DNA of 64,000 nt, taken from CAVSJA01 sp963728145. GTDB taxonomy: Bacteria > Bacteroidota > Bacteroidia > Chitinophagales > Chitinophagaceae. Shown piece after piece: positions 18,461 through 27,452 of the stretch (position 1 is its first letter; every line of letters starts with the position of its first letter). The notes under the pieces were generated by a model. The model saw only the letters and a program-made list of their open reading frames with translations, was not told the DNA's origin and searched no databases. The stretch spans positions 1,116,001 to 1,180,000 of the forward strand of contig CAVSJA010000007.1 of assembly GCA_963728145.1 (NCBI GenBank). Direction: 5' to 3'. A program made the translations under genes and the position numbers.

Positions 18461-18568
18461 TTACGCTGATAATTGCTAAACCTGGTTTGGGATTTTACTA
18501 TAGGTTTAAATCCAACCCTGACTTAGCTTCGTAAGTAATGGCAGAGGTTGCTATTCTAAGTCATCACG

Positions 18569-18592
18569 GGTCCCGATAAGCGGGACCTTTTT
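18569..18592 (+). terminator. Intrinsic terminator
   Basis: A perfect 7-bp stem (GGTCCCG / CGGGACC) with loop ATAAG is followed by five T. It lies about 200 bases after smc and before the convergent ferritin gene. A CTATTGC-type heptamer array follows at about 18597-18618. Confidence 0.7.
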
Positions 18593-18638
18593 ATTGCCTA
18601 TTGCCTATTGCCTATTGCAAATTTGCGATAGGCAGTAA

Positions 18639-19142
18639 TTACTTTGCTTCTGCGCCAGCTAAAGCTTCGAGGTCGCGATCGAATAAGTACATTCCACCTT
18701 TATCGTCACCGATCAGGTTTAATTTATCCAGGATATTCCTTGCAAGGCTTTCTTCTTCGATTTGCTCGGCAACATACCATTGAAGGAAATTATGCGTGGT
18801 ATAGTCCTTCTCGTTGATGCAAAGCTCAACCAGTGCATTGATCTCATTGGAAACCTTTACTTCGTGGGAGAGTACAGTTTCAAAAATTGCACGGATAGAT
18901 GCATAATCCTTGGGTGGACTCTGTAATCCCGGTACTACGGCATGCCCGCCACGGTCGTTGATGTAGTGAAAAAGCTTCAGCATATGCATTCTTTCTTCAT
19001 CAGAGTGATGATAGAGGAATTGGGCAATGCCCTTAAATCCTTTGACTTCACACCAGGATGCCATAGAAAGATAGTATAGGGAGGCGTATCCTTCCAGGTC
19101 AATTTGACGGTTTAAGGCCTCTTCGATTTTGCTTGAGATCAT
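18639..19142 (-). CDS. ftnA: Ferritin (non-heme, FtnA-type)
   Basis: This 167-aa protein is a bacterial ferritin that stores iron by oxidising Fe(II) inside a 24-subunit cytoplasmic shell. The ferroxidase-site residues fall at the same numbers as in E. coli FtnA: Glu17, Glu50, His53, Glu94, Glu126, Gln127, Glu129 and Glu130. The ATG at 19142 gives the standard MISSKIEEALNRQ start; an in-frame extension to 19226 runs through repeats and is rejected. No operon partner is seen, and no Fur-box was identified. Confidence 0.95.
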   Translation of the reverse strand: MISSKIEEALNRQIDLEGYASLYYLSMASWCEVKGFKGIAQFLYHHSDEERMHMLKLFHYINDRGGHAVVPGLQSPPKDYASIRAIFETVLSHEVKVSNEINALVELCINEKDYTTHNFLQWYVAEQIEEESLARNILDKLNLIGDDKGGMYLFDRDLEALAGAEAK

Positions 19143-19146
19143 GATT

Positions 19147-19216
19147 TGAATTGTTTGATTGATGGATTGTTTGATTGTTGGGCCGATTCCCGATAGCTCC
19201 CGATAATTATCGGAAC
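19147..19216. repeat. ATTGTTTG octamers and CCCGATA palindromes
   Basis: ATTGTTTG/ATTGATGG octamers (about 19151-19181) lie just upstream of ferritin. They are followed by TCCCGATAGC and CCCGATAATTATCGG palindromic words at 19187-19214. The same CCCGATAnnTATCGGG word occurs at 22916-22940 and 39550-39585. Confidence 0.6.
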
Positions 19217-19318
19217 AGAAGCGCATGACGTAATCGGCAGGTAGGTTTTTCGGTTACGCAAAATTAGGCAGGTGTGATTAATTATCATTTTAATAAATGA
19301 TAGGCGAGGATATAATAA

Positions 19319-20314
19319 TCATAGTTTCAGGATTCCAATCCTTCCATTTCCACCAGCCAAAAAAACTGATTTGCCCGATTTTGCTTTCTGGCAAACATGA
19401 AATCCTTCTGTGCTGATCTGCCTCCAGGTATTTCCACTGTCATCGGAAATGTCTACTCCGGAAGTACCGCAGGTGACCAATTGTTTTTTTGTGATGAATT
19501 CGACACAACTTCTGTAGCCGGAGGGAGGAGTCTTCGGAGTTTTAAAGGTTCGACCTCCATCCGTGCTGAGGACGCAATTGTCAGTTGCTTTCTTGTCATT
19601 AGCAAAATCTCCTCCCACGATTACGAAAAGACTCTTATCCCAGGCAGCAATTGAATTGGCTCCCGTGGTTTCTTTGCCCTGCATAATTGGAAGGGGAGTG
19701 ATGGTGAACCCATCCTGCAAATTGCTATGTAATCCGCCGGAAACTGCTTTATAGGTTTTATCATTGAAGTATTTGATATTAGTTCCGCTGGCAGCAAAGT
19801 ATGCTTCGCCTGAATCACAATTAGGGCGGGCCACATTAGCAAAGCCTATCCACGATTCACCTTTGTTTGTCGTAGCTGCAATAAATGTATTGCCGTTTAT
19901 TGGATCTCCGATTATGATGCCATGGCTCTTATCATAAAAATCCATTGCATCGAGAAACATGCCCGGGGTACGATTGGTATATACGATCTTCCAGTTTTTT
20001 CCACCATCAGTAGTTTTGAGAATATTCGCGGGCGTATCAATAGCCATAATGATCGCAGTCTTTTTATCAAATGCCTCAATATCCCGGAAATCCCTTTTCT
20101 CAAAACCTTTCACAGTAATCCATTCCCAATTTTTTCCGCCATCAATGCTTTTACCTACCGTACCACTGCTTCCACTTACCCAAATCACCTGATCACTAAC
20201 CACACTCAATCCACGAATTGATGTTTTTGTACCCGAGGTAAGGATTTCAATTTTTTGAGCAGGAAGAGAATTGTAACAGAATATGAAAAGGAAAACCAGG
20301 ACTTGTTTGCGCAT
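19319..20314 (-). CDS. Secreted BNR/YCF48-like beta-propeller protein
   Basis: This 331-aa protein has a signal peptide ending SLPAQ. It contains repeated Asp-box motifs of the S(x)DGGKNW type: SIDGGKNWEW near 57, TTDGGKNWKI near 101, TNKGESW, STDGGRTF and SDDSGNTW. These fold into a beta-propeller related to YCF48/photosystem assembly factors and sortilin-like proteins. A GxSGT...GDPINGN region fits the Bacteroidota subfamily often labelled oxidoreductase, but no cofactor site is visible. It has no T9SS tag and is probably periplasmic. The role is unknown. Confidence 0.8.
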   Translation of the reverse strand: MRKQVLVFLFIFCYNSLPAQKIEILTSGTKTSIRGLSVVSDQVIWVSGSSGTVGKSIDGGKNWEWITVKGFEKRDFRDIEAFDKKTAIIMAIDTPANILKTTDGGKNWKIVYTNRTPGMFLDAMDFYDKSHGIIIGDPINGNTFIAATTNKGESWIGFANVARPNCDSGEAYFAASGTNIKYFNDKTYKAVSGGLHSNLQDGFTITPLPIMQGKETTGANSIAAWDKSLFVIVGGDFANDKKATDNCVLSTDGGRTFKTPKTPPSGYRSCVEFITKKQLVTCGTSGVDISDDSGNTWRQISTEGFHVCQKAKSGKSVFLAGGNGRIGILKL

Positions 20315-20512
20315 TAAATTGGCGTTTCGGTAAAGGTAGCTGGAAAGGTTGACTGGTGGAGAAGGTTGATGAGGTTGACGGGGTTGACAAGGTTAACAGG
20401 GTTGACAATTGGGAAACAATTCGACTCAAAAACATACGACATTCAAAGCGCAGTGGGGAAGAAGTAAAATTTGCAATCTGCAATAAGATTCCCGATCAAG
20501 TCGGGAATGACG

Positions 20513-20552
20513 AAATAAAAAAAAGCCTTTACCGGGTCACCAGCAAAGGCCT
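20513..20552 (-). terminator. Intrinsic terminator (minus strand)
   Basis: Read on the minus strand, GCCTTTGC...GTAAAGGC forms a stem followed directly by eight T. The nearest upstream minus-strand gene (aminopeptidase P) ends about 660 bases away, so this terminator may serve an unannotated transcript in the gap. Confidence 0.65.
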
Positions 20553-21007
20553 TAATTATTTCAGTCGAGCTTAACCATTAGTCATCATAGTTTCGGATTT
20601 AAAGGACTAACGGGTTAGGTTTTCAGGATATCGACTGGGTTTTCATAAGAGCTAGTTTTTCGTCGGATTCTTGGATTTTGGTTTTTTCGATTTTCCGCCC
20701 TTGCGGAATGATCCTGGATTTTGGATTTTCTAGTTTTTTCTTTCGGATACTGGTTTTGGATTTTCGTGGATATTGGCGCTCTTTTGTGATATTGGATTGT
20801 TAAAACGATCTGATACAAATGTAATCACTGGAAGCTACCCTTGTTAGAGCAGTTCCGCTCGATTTAAATACTTCGGTTATTACGGGAGGGGTCGTACAAG
20901 CGCATCAAGTACTTGTTTTTTCTACGATGAAGACATTCGGAGTTTTACGAAAAAGCATGTCAAATTAGGAAGTAAACCCACGATCATGCTAAGTAGAAGC
21001 CCCTAGA

Positions 21008-21182
21008 AGCAGTCGGGAGTCAGGAGTCGGGAGTCGGAAGTCGGGAGTCAGTACTCAAGAGTCGGGAGTAAAAAATTTGGAGCCAATAATCAATAATTAA
21101 TAATTAATAATCAATAAACGTAGTAAGTTGTTGAGTTCCGCAAACAATTATTGATTACTGATCATTAATTATTGATTATTAC
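21008..21182. repeat. GTCGGGA heptamers plus AATAATT hairpin
   Basis: Five to six GTCGGGA/GTCAGGA/GTCGGAA heptamers run from about 21012 to 21070. They are followed by forward AATAATT/AATAATC heptamers at about 21085-21117 and inverted ATTATTGATT words at about 21147-21180. The hairpin lies just downstream of the aminopeptidase P stop. Confidence 0.7.
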
Positions 21183-21216
21183 AAATGAACTATAGAATCC
21201 TGATTCCTAACTAAAC

Positions 21217-22668
21217 CTAAAAACCTTTCTTTGCCGACTTCAATGGAGGAAGCGTAAAGTTATCCAGGGGGCTTTTTTCAGCAATCAGTTTTTCTATTTC
21301 TTCAATCTTTCTTGGAGCCGCAAAAGAAAGTAATTCGTAATCTTTTTCCCTGATCAAAACATCATCTTCTATTCTCACAGCAATGCCCCACCATTTCTTA
21401 TCGCAAGGGCTATCATCAGGAATATAAATACCCGGTTCTATTGTGATCACCATTCCTTTTTTAATTCTAGATGAATTGGATCTGTCGTGAACATCCAATC
21501 CTATATGATGGCCGAGGCCATGAGGATAATATCGATTTGCTTCTTCCCTTGTTTTCGCTATTCCGAGTTTGACCAGGCCATCGAGAATAACCGCTCTTGA
21601 TTTTTGCTCCAGTTCCTGCCAACTGCTTCCATCCTTACATAATTTGAATGCTTCTTCCTGAGCGGCATACACGAGTTCATAGATCTGTTTTTGTTCATTG
21701 GAGAATTTCCCATTCGCAGGAATCGTGCGGGTTACATCGGCAGTGTATCCATGATACTCCGCGCCAACGTCCATAAGGATCAGCTGTTGGCCAACACGTG
21801 TTTTATTATTGTCGATATAGTGCAATACGCATCCATTGTTTCCCGCTCCAACAATTGAAGGATATCCAATATTTTCTGCTCCATATCTTTTGTGTACATA
21901 GTCGTGCAATCCTTCAATTTCTCTTTCTGACATATCGGGTCGAATTGCCCGCATAACCTCAGCCTGGCCGATGCAGGATATTTCAACAGCTTTTCTAAGC
22001 AAATTAATTTCCTCTTCAGTTTTTATCTCCCGCAATTTGCCGGTGAATTGCCGATAAGCGTTTGCCGAAAAACGTTTATCCATACTGAGCTTTTCAGGCA
22101 TCGAGGTTTTTTGTTTGAATAACGCGATCAGATCGAAGAGGTCCGCTTTGTTGTAACGGTCATCTGCAATATCAGCAGGCGGTTGATCGCAATAGATCTT
22201 TTCGAACTTTGAAAAATCCAATGCAAAACTTCCGAATTCATCTCCATTAAAAACTTTTTCAAAACCGAGTTGCTCCTTTGCACCTGTTACGCCTAATCGT
22301 TTGCCAGTCCATTGCTCTGCAAAGGGATCTTTTTTCTGTACGAACAAAACTTCTTTGTATTTGCTTCCATCAGATGCGATTTGCTCATCTTTAAAAATCA
22401 GCAATATTGAATTTGGTTCCTTATAACCCGAGAAATAATACATATCCGGGTTCTGGTGATATACATAATCAACATCATTTGAAAAATTTCGCACCGGGTA
22501 CGCAAAAACAGCTGTAACCGAATTTGCAGGCATCAAATCACGAAGCGAATCCCTCCTGCCTGCATGAAATTCTTTGCTTAAATAGTCCTGGGGAAGATCT
22601 TTAGTTTGGGCATTTAAGAAAATAGTAATGCTTAAAGTGCACAGAATGGTTATTACAAAGAATTTCAT
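21217..22668 (-). CDS. pepP: Exported Xaa-Pro aminopeptidase P (M24B)
   Basis: This 483-aa enzyme has a signal peptide ending FLNAQ. An N-terminal aminopeptidase P domain (about 25-165, with YYFSGYKEPNS) is followed by the pita-bread M24 domain. The five dinuclear metal ligands are visible in MDVGAEY, TADVTRT, HGLGHHIGLDVHD, TIEPGIY and VRIEDDV. It removes N-terminal residues that precede proline and is unusual only in being exported, which is common in Bacteroidota. The length fits the family. Upstream is a 280-base gap with only a CCCGATA palindrome. Confidence 0.92.
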   Translation of the reverse strand: MKFFVITILCTLSITIFLNAQTKDLPQDYLSKEFHAGRRDSLRDLMPANSVTAVFAYPVRNFSNDVDYVYHQNPDMYYFSGYKEPNSILLIFKDEQIASDGSKYKEVLFVQKKDPFAEQWTGKRLGVTGAKEQLGFEKVFNGDEFGSFALDFSKFEKIYCDQPPADIADDRYNKADLFDLIALFKQKTSMPEKLSMDKRFSANAYRQFTGKLREIKTEEEINLLRKAVEISCIGQAEVMRAIRPDMSEREIEGLHDYVHKRYGAENIGYPSIVGAGNNGCVLHYIDNNKTRVGQQLILMDVGAEYHGYTADVTRTIPANGKFSNEQKQIYELVYAAQEEAFKLCKDGSSWQELEQKSRAVILDGLVKLGIAKTREEANRYYPHGLGHHIGLDVHDRSNSSRIKKGMVITIEPGIYIPDDSPCDKKWWGIAVRIEDDVLIREKDYELLSFAAPRKIEEIEKLIAEKSPLDNFTLPPLKSAKKGF

Positions 22669-22948
22669 TCGTTAAATTGTTTAGGGTTGAAATTAAAGAT
22701 AAACCAGAACCTTCAAAACAAGATTATTTGAATGGCAATCTCAATCATTATCAATAGGTAACACTGTGTCTGCAGTTTTTACCCCGAGGGATAGGCGGGT
22801 AGTTTTATTGATGCTTTCGTATTTTATGCAAACGGGCCGCGGGGTACTATTACTGAAAATAAAATGATATGCAATAATAAGTGGTAATCAAGCGATTTGA
22901 ATAGATAACCTTCTCGTTCCGATAGCTATCGGGATCGGGACTTATCCT

Positions 22949-23668
22949 GTGAAAGACCAGATGTATCATATCGTATCCATCCTCGCATTATTTGCGAGTT
23001 TTATCCCGATGATCCTTGTTCTGTTGAAGAAACTATGGACCAAAAAGGCCTTCTTTTTATTCGGTGTTTATTGGACCATTAGCGGCATTGTTAACTTGAT
23101 TGACTTTATCCCTTCAGCTTCCAACCGTACAAAGGAAATTATTACTGTGCTTTATAACATGATGGATATCCCGATCGTCCTCACCATTATTTACATAACT
23201 ACGAAATCGTCCAGATTGATCCGATTCCTTCGGGTTTCAATTCCGGTTTACTTTTCCTTATTAATAGTGAGCGTGATCATGAATGGGATAAAATACAACG
23301 CGCTCAAGTATATGCTTGCAGTTGGGCTTGGGTTGGTGATCATGACCATTATCTGGGAAATATCCAGGTACCTTAAAAAGCTTGAACATTCAATGTATGA
23401 AAAAGCAATGCTCTTTATTCATGCATCTTTGTTATTTGCTTACGGCACTTTCATCATCATCTATATATTCGACTACTATGTGTCCAACGCCAACAAGACA
23501 GATAATTTCCTTATTTATTATATTTCATCACTAATAGCCATAGGAATCGCCACATGCGGTTATTTGTCGCGCGGCGCAAATGGCGATCCCAGTCTGGGTG
23601 ATAGCAATACAAAAAATAAGGAAATCAATTATTCCGAGATGGACTTTCAAAGAGGACGATATCTTTAA
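22949..23668 (+). CDS. Multi-pass integral membrane protein, unknown family
   Basis: This protein of up to 239 aa has about seven hydrophobic helices (for example ILALFASFIPMILVLLKK, IVLTIIYITT, YMLAVGLGLVIMTIIWEI and SLIAIGIATCGYL) and a polar cytoplasmic-looking tail ending GDSNTKNKEINYSEMD. No catalytic motif is visible. The start is either GTG 22949 or ATG 22961; the shorter one places the first helix right at the N-terminus. Its 3' end overlaps the convergent small acidic gene by 4 bases. Confidence 0.7.
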   Translation: MKDQMYHIVSILALFASFIPMILVLLKKLWTKKAFFLFGVYWTISGIVNLIDFIPSASNRTKEIITVLYNMMDIPIVLTIIYITTKSSRLIRFLRVSIPVYFSLLIVSVIMNGIKYNALKYMLAVGLGLVIMTIIWEISRYLKKLEHSMYEKAMLFIHASLLFAYGTFIIIYIFDYYVSNANKTDNFLIYYISSLIAIGIATCGYLSRGANGDPSLGDSNTKNKEINYSEMDFQRGRYL

Positions 23669-23934
23669 TCGTCATCTTCCTCTTCGTAGTAAGATTCCTG
23701 ATTATCGTTATAGGCAGTTTCCCATTCTTTTACCTTATCATCGCTGAGGCATTCGAGAATGTCAAACAATGGTTCATTTTTACGCTTCCACTCCTGCGTT
23801 GGAGTTTCCTCATATTTCTCCACAAACAAACAAAGATCCGATTCTACGATGATCTTGATCAATAACACTGGAGTATCTTCTTTTTCCTGTACCAGGTAAT
23901 GACATCCGGGTTCCAGCAGGGCATATGAATACAT
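23665..23934 (-). CDS. Small acidic conserved-looking protein
   Basis: This 89-aa soluble protein has a beta-rich N-terminal part (YALLEPGCHYLVQEKEDTPV, LLIKIIVES) and a very acidic C-terminal tail (ESYYEEEDDD). No family is recognised and no signal peptide is seen. It overlaps the 3' end of the membrane-protein gene tail to tail by 4 bases. Confidence 0.6.
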   Translation of the reverse strand: MYSYALLEPGCHYLVQEKEDTPVLLIKIIVESDLCLFVEKYEETPTQEWKRKNEPLFDILECLSDDKVKEWETAYNDNQESYYEEEDDD

Positions 23935-24263
23935 ACAAATCGTTTTTTACAAATCCAATAATAGTAAACAGGGTAGTAGGTTGAATTTAATGGGCAGAAA
24001 GCAAAAGCTGAATTTAATAGGTAGGTAGAGTGGGCTCGTGCTTTTACATTTCCATCGGGCAACCGGTAAAACAAATTTAAGGAAAAAAGCACCCGAAGAA
24101 ATTCAAGTGAGGGTGGTCTAAGAAATTTTGACAAATTTTAAGTACTGCTATTGAAAATCAATGAGTTAGATTTGATGAAATCCTTGTTAAGCTTAAAAAA
24201 ATTCAAGATTTTCAACTCAATTCCGGCCGGAATTTGCAAATTATTTCGTACTTGAATTAAGCC
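23935..24263. other. Gap with no recognised feature
   Basis: 329 bases without a gene, tandem array or clear hairpin. The sequence is AT-rich, and small reading frames in it show no coding character. Confidence 0.5.
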
Positions 24264-27194
24264 TTAACGAGACAAATTGTACACTGTTCTTGTGCCATTG
24301 ATCGATACCTGCAAAGAATAAATTCCTTTGTTTAATGTTGGGGGAATTGGAATGCGCATTCTCGTCCCCGGATTTATTTTACCACTCCATTTCACAATTA
24401 TGCTTCCTTTCATATCTACAAGAAACAATTCAGCAGTACCATTGTATTCAGCTCCCCATTGAATGTCGATATGATCATTTATTGGATTGCCAAGTATCCT
24501 GAACCTATTCTTAACTAACATCGGATTTTTCACAACAATGATCTTGCTATAAACAAACTTTCCATCATCATCTATTTGTTTCAGCCGATAGTAATTTGTT
24601 TCCTGACTAATATCAGGATCTGTATACTGATAATCCTTTATTGAATTGCTGAAGCCCGCTGCTTTTGAAGAACCAATCGGCTTGAAATCATTCCCGGTAT
24701 AAGATCTTTCAACATCGAATGTTTTGCTGTTTTGTTCGCTTGCTGTTTTCCAATATAGCATCACGTCGTTGTTGCTGAGCTTACCAATAAACTCCATTAA
24801 GGTTACGGGTACCGCGGCTGGAATATTTGTTGTGAATAATCCTCTGCCATGTGTCGCTGCAACTATTAACCTATCACTCGATCGGTATTGCAGCATATCA
24901 ACCCTTGTGTTTGCGAAATTGGTATTGGTCGCAGCCCAGGTTGGTGATGGAAGGCCATCGGTTGACCAGATCCCTTGTTCAGTGGCGAGTATCGCCCAAT
25001 TGCTGTTTCTTGGATCAAACATGGCCCAACGAACAGGCATATCCGGAAGGTTACCTTCAACATTTGTCCATGCCGGAGTTACGGCACTTGCATCACGGGT
25101 CTCCCAAACACTGGTTATTCCATAGTTAGAATAAGTTACCAGGATATGATCTTCGTTGCCTGGATCGATCACGATGCAGGAAACAGAGCCACTATGCATT
25201 CCACCAGTTGATATCACTTTCGAAGTGGGAGATGTGTTGTGTGCATTATCCACCTGGACGACGCTTCCATTGTTTAATCCAAAATAAACGCGGTTAGCAG
25301 TCAACGGGGAGACTGACACGTGAGTAACTTCTCCTGAAGCAAAATCTGCAACTGTGACAATTGTGCCTGTTGTCGTTGTTGCCGGATCATTCCAAAGAAA
25401 GTAATCTCCCGCAAAAGATCCTGCATAAAGTATTTCAGCATTGTCGTCATAGTCTGTTGGATTGATAAATTGTCCACCTGCATTAAAGCTGCGGTCGGCA
25501 AATGTGTTCCCTCCATCAGTTGATATGAAATAATTGTTCTCAACATAGCTGGTAATTTGGAAATTTCCATTGTTTCGATCTATATGGCAGAAGCCACCGT
25601 CACCTCCAGTGACCATTTTTGTTGTGTTGATTCCACTTGTATTGAATCGTTGCGTTCCATTGTCCTGTGATCCCGCAAGAAAATAATTGGGGTTAGTTGG
25701 ATGAATCGCGCATGAGTAAAACTGGGTGACATTATATGATTTATTGCGGCTTGTAAATGAACCCAGGGAATTTGTCGTTCGTACAATTCCTCCATCACTC
25801 GCAATCAACCATTCATTACCTGGATTTGGAAATATGGTTGAAGGAGTAAGCACAATATTGTGAACGTCGGCATGAACATATGGTTGTGAACACCCGCTTC
25901 CCCATTGAGACAGCTGGGTCCATGTATTACCGCTATTGGTAGATTTGAATAGATCAACTGCTCCAATATAAACCAGTTCGTGATTGTTTGGATCGACGGC
26001 AGCGATCAGATCATACCATGCTTGTTCGCGTGTAAAATCATTTGAACTATCTCCGCCATCACACCACATCGGCAGGTTTTTCGGCGTCCAGATAACTGCA
26101 GAAGCGGGAACAGTATCTGCGTTATCAGTTTTTCTGATTGCCGCTATCTTCCTGTCGGTTCCAGAAATCAATGCATACATGTGCCAGCTTATATTTACAG
26201 AAGGGCCTGGTGCAATTTCAATTCTTTCTTCACTTATATCTGCCTGGTATATCTTTTCCCAATCAGTTCCTGCATTACAAGAACGGTAAATTCCTCCACC
26301 GGGCGAATGGCGCATTCCCAGTGTTGCATAGACATAATAGTAAACTGCTTCCAGGTCTGCAGCCGCGTCCATGTTTCCACCCCCAACAGCATTACCCAAT
26401 ACTTTTGTCCAGCTCGTGCCGTTGTCGATTGATTTCATTACTCCACCATCTCTGGTTGTAGCAAGCCATCCGGGATCACTCAAGGTGCAGGGTCCACCTC
26501 CACCAACCGGTGCGAATATGAGGTCTTGCACATTGTAAAAAGTTGAATTGTTTGTAGAAGCGAGATGTGTCCATGTTGCTCCACCATTATTTGAAAACCA
26601 GATTCCCAATCCACGAATAGCATCTCCATTGAACCATCCTTCACCAGTTCCAAACATCATCAAGTTTGTTGTAAAAGGGTTCTGGGCAATAGAAGTGACA
26701 GCAAGATTGTCGAACAGATCGTTTACTTTAGTCCACACAGGAGTACCAGCGGTTATATCATTGGTAAACCAAAGACCGCCTCCAACTCCTCCAGCCCAAA
26801 CTTTTCTATTTGTTGGATCACTGAGATCATAGTGTAGCGCCCTCGTTCTTCCGCCAACTGTATCTGGACCACGTTCTGCCCAATTGACTCCAGGAACCGG
26901 ACCTTCTGTACCCGACGTTTTTTGTTGCGCAAATTGTTTTTGTTGAAGTTCACGGGCAAGCAAAAGACGCTCTACTGGTATTGTTGCTGTTTTTGGATCC
27001 TTTGTTCTCTTGATTTCAAATCTCATGGCAGCATCCATTTCATCCATTTCTGGAGACTCTCTCCCCGATGTGGCAATCACAGTTCTGAAACTAAATTTCT
27101 TGATTACACGATGAGGAGAAGAAAAAATAAATAGAAATAGCAATAGCGCAGCCATCGTTGGGTTGAGGTTCAACCCATACAATTTACTTTTCAT
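24264..27194 (-). CDS. T9SS-secreted sortilin-like beta-propeller protein
   Basis: This 976-aa protein has an N-terminal hydrophobic segment at about 13-27. A long Asp-box (BNR/VPS10-like) region follows, with repeats such as SNNGGATWTH, SIDNGTSWTK, STNSGNTWTQ, STDGGNTF and ASDGGI. Next come a junction with VTLMEFIGKLSNNDVMLYWKT, a YYRLKQIDDDGKF segment, and a C-terminal type A T9SS sorting domain (ILGNPINDHIDIQW to GIYSLQVSINGTRTVYNLSR). The tag means it is exported through the type IX system and then anchored or released at the surface. The propeller suggests binding or hydrolysis of polymers or a structural role; no active site is identified. Confidence 0.88.
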   Translation of the reverse strand: MKSKLYGLNLNPTMAALLLFLFIFSSPHRVIKKFSFRTVIATSGRESPEMDEMDAAMRFEIKRTKDPKTATIPVERLLLARELQQKQFAQQKTSGTEGPVPGVNWAERGPDTVGGRTRALHYDLSDPTNRKVWAGGVGGGLWFTNDITAGTPVWTKVNDLFDNLAVTSIAQNPFTTNLMMFGTGEGWFNGDAIRGLGIWFSNNGGATWTHLASTNNSTFYNVQDLIFAPVGGGGPCTLSDPGWLATTRDGGVMKSIDNGTSWTKVLGNAVGGGNMDAAADLEAVYYYVYATLGMRHSPGGGIYRSCNAGTDWEKIYQADISEERIEIAPGPSVNISWHMYALISGTDRKIAAIRKTDNADTVPASAVIWTPKNLPMWCDGGDSSNDFTREQAWYDLIAAVDPNNHELVYIGAVDLFKSTNSGNTWTQLSQWGSGCSQPYVHADVHNIVLTPSTIFPNPGNEWLIASDGGIVRTTNSLGSFTSRNKSYNVTQFYSCAIHPTNPNYFLAGSQDNGTQRFNTSGINTTKMVTGGDGGFCHIDRNNGNFQITSYVENNYFISTDGGNTFADRSFNAGGQFINPTDYDDNAEILYAGSFAGDYFLWNDPATTTTGTIVTVADFASGEVTHVSVSPLTANRVYFGLNNGSVVQVDNAHNTSPTSKVISTGGMHSGSVSCIVIDPGNEDHILVTYSNYGITSVWETRDASAVTPAWTNVEGNLPDMPVRWAMFDPRNSNWAILATEQGIWSTDGLPSPTWAATNTNFANTRVDMLQYRSSDRLIVAATHGRGLFTTNIPAAVPVTLMEFIGKLSNNDVMLYWKTASEQNSKTFDVERSYTGNDFKPIGSSKAAGFSNSIKDYQYTDPDISQETNYYRLKQIDDDGKFVYSKIIVVKNPMLVKNRFRILGNPINDHIDIQWGAEYNGTAELFLVDMKGSIIVKWSGKINPGTRMRIPIPPTLNKGIYSLQVSINGTRTVYNLSR

Positions 27195-27265
27195 GACAAT
27201 CAGTTTAAGGTTCCAATTGAAATGGCCTAATAAATTGTACGGTAGATCTTTTATTAGAGGGTGAC

Positions 27266-27298
27266 CAAAGGTAATTTAAGGGGAATGAGGACTGCAAA
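27266..27298 (-). promoter_or_regulatory. Candidate Bacteroidota promoter for the T9SS protein
   Basis: On the minus strand TTTG (27295-27298) is followed after 21 bases by TACCTTTG (27266-27273), matching the -33 TTTG and -7 TAnnTTTG consensus. It would give a 5' leader of roughly 65 bases before the ATG at 27194. Confidence 0.5.
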
Positions 27299-27302
27299 TT
27301 TA

Positions 27303-27425
27303 TTTTGATGGACTGGACATTAGGAATTAGGAATTGGGATTTAGTAATTGGGAGTTTGTTCTCAATTCGGCTTGCCCTAATTAGATGGGTCTCCAAATTC
27401 CTAATTCCCAATTCCCAATCCCTAT
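27303..27425. repeat. GGAATTG heptamer hairpin
   Basis: Forward heptamers (GGAATTA, GGAATTG, GGATTTA, GTAATTG) at about 27320-27355 are mirrored by inverted CCTAATT/CCCAATT units at about 27398-27422, with a spacer of about 40 bases. The hairpin sits between two divergent genes, immediately upstream of the potassium channel gene. Confidence 0.75.
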
Positions 27426-27452
27426 TTTTAGTAGATTGAGGCTTTATCGAAT

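Larger units (their letters stand above)
20315..21216. other. 900-base gene-free region with repeats and an unassigned core
   Basis: No credible protein gene is seen. 20345-20410 holds a one-armed GTTGAC(A/G)GG nonamer array. 20489-20512 is a REP-like CCCGATCAAGTCGGGAATGACG-type element of the family at 6208 and 33685. A terminator lies at 20513-20552. 20640-20800 has GGATTTTGG words. 20820-21000 is unique sequence with no recognisable tmRNA, RNase P or SRP landmark. 21008-21182 holds GTCGGGA heptamers and paired AATAATT/AATTATT arrays. Confidence 0.6.

Noticed and set aside
18639..19226. Extended ferritin start at 19226
   Set aside because: The extra 28 residues run through octamer repeats, and ATG 19142 places all ferroxidase residues at the standard FtnA positions.
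20820..21000. tmRNA, RNase P RNA or SRP RNA
   Set aside because: A short segment vaguely recalls tmRNA words, but the tag reading frame, a tRNA-like 3' end and the conserved RNase P and SRP motifs are all absent.
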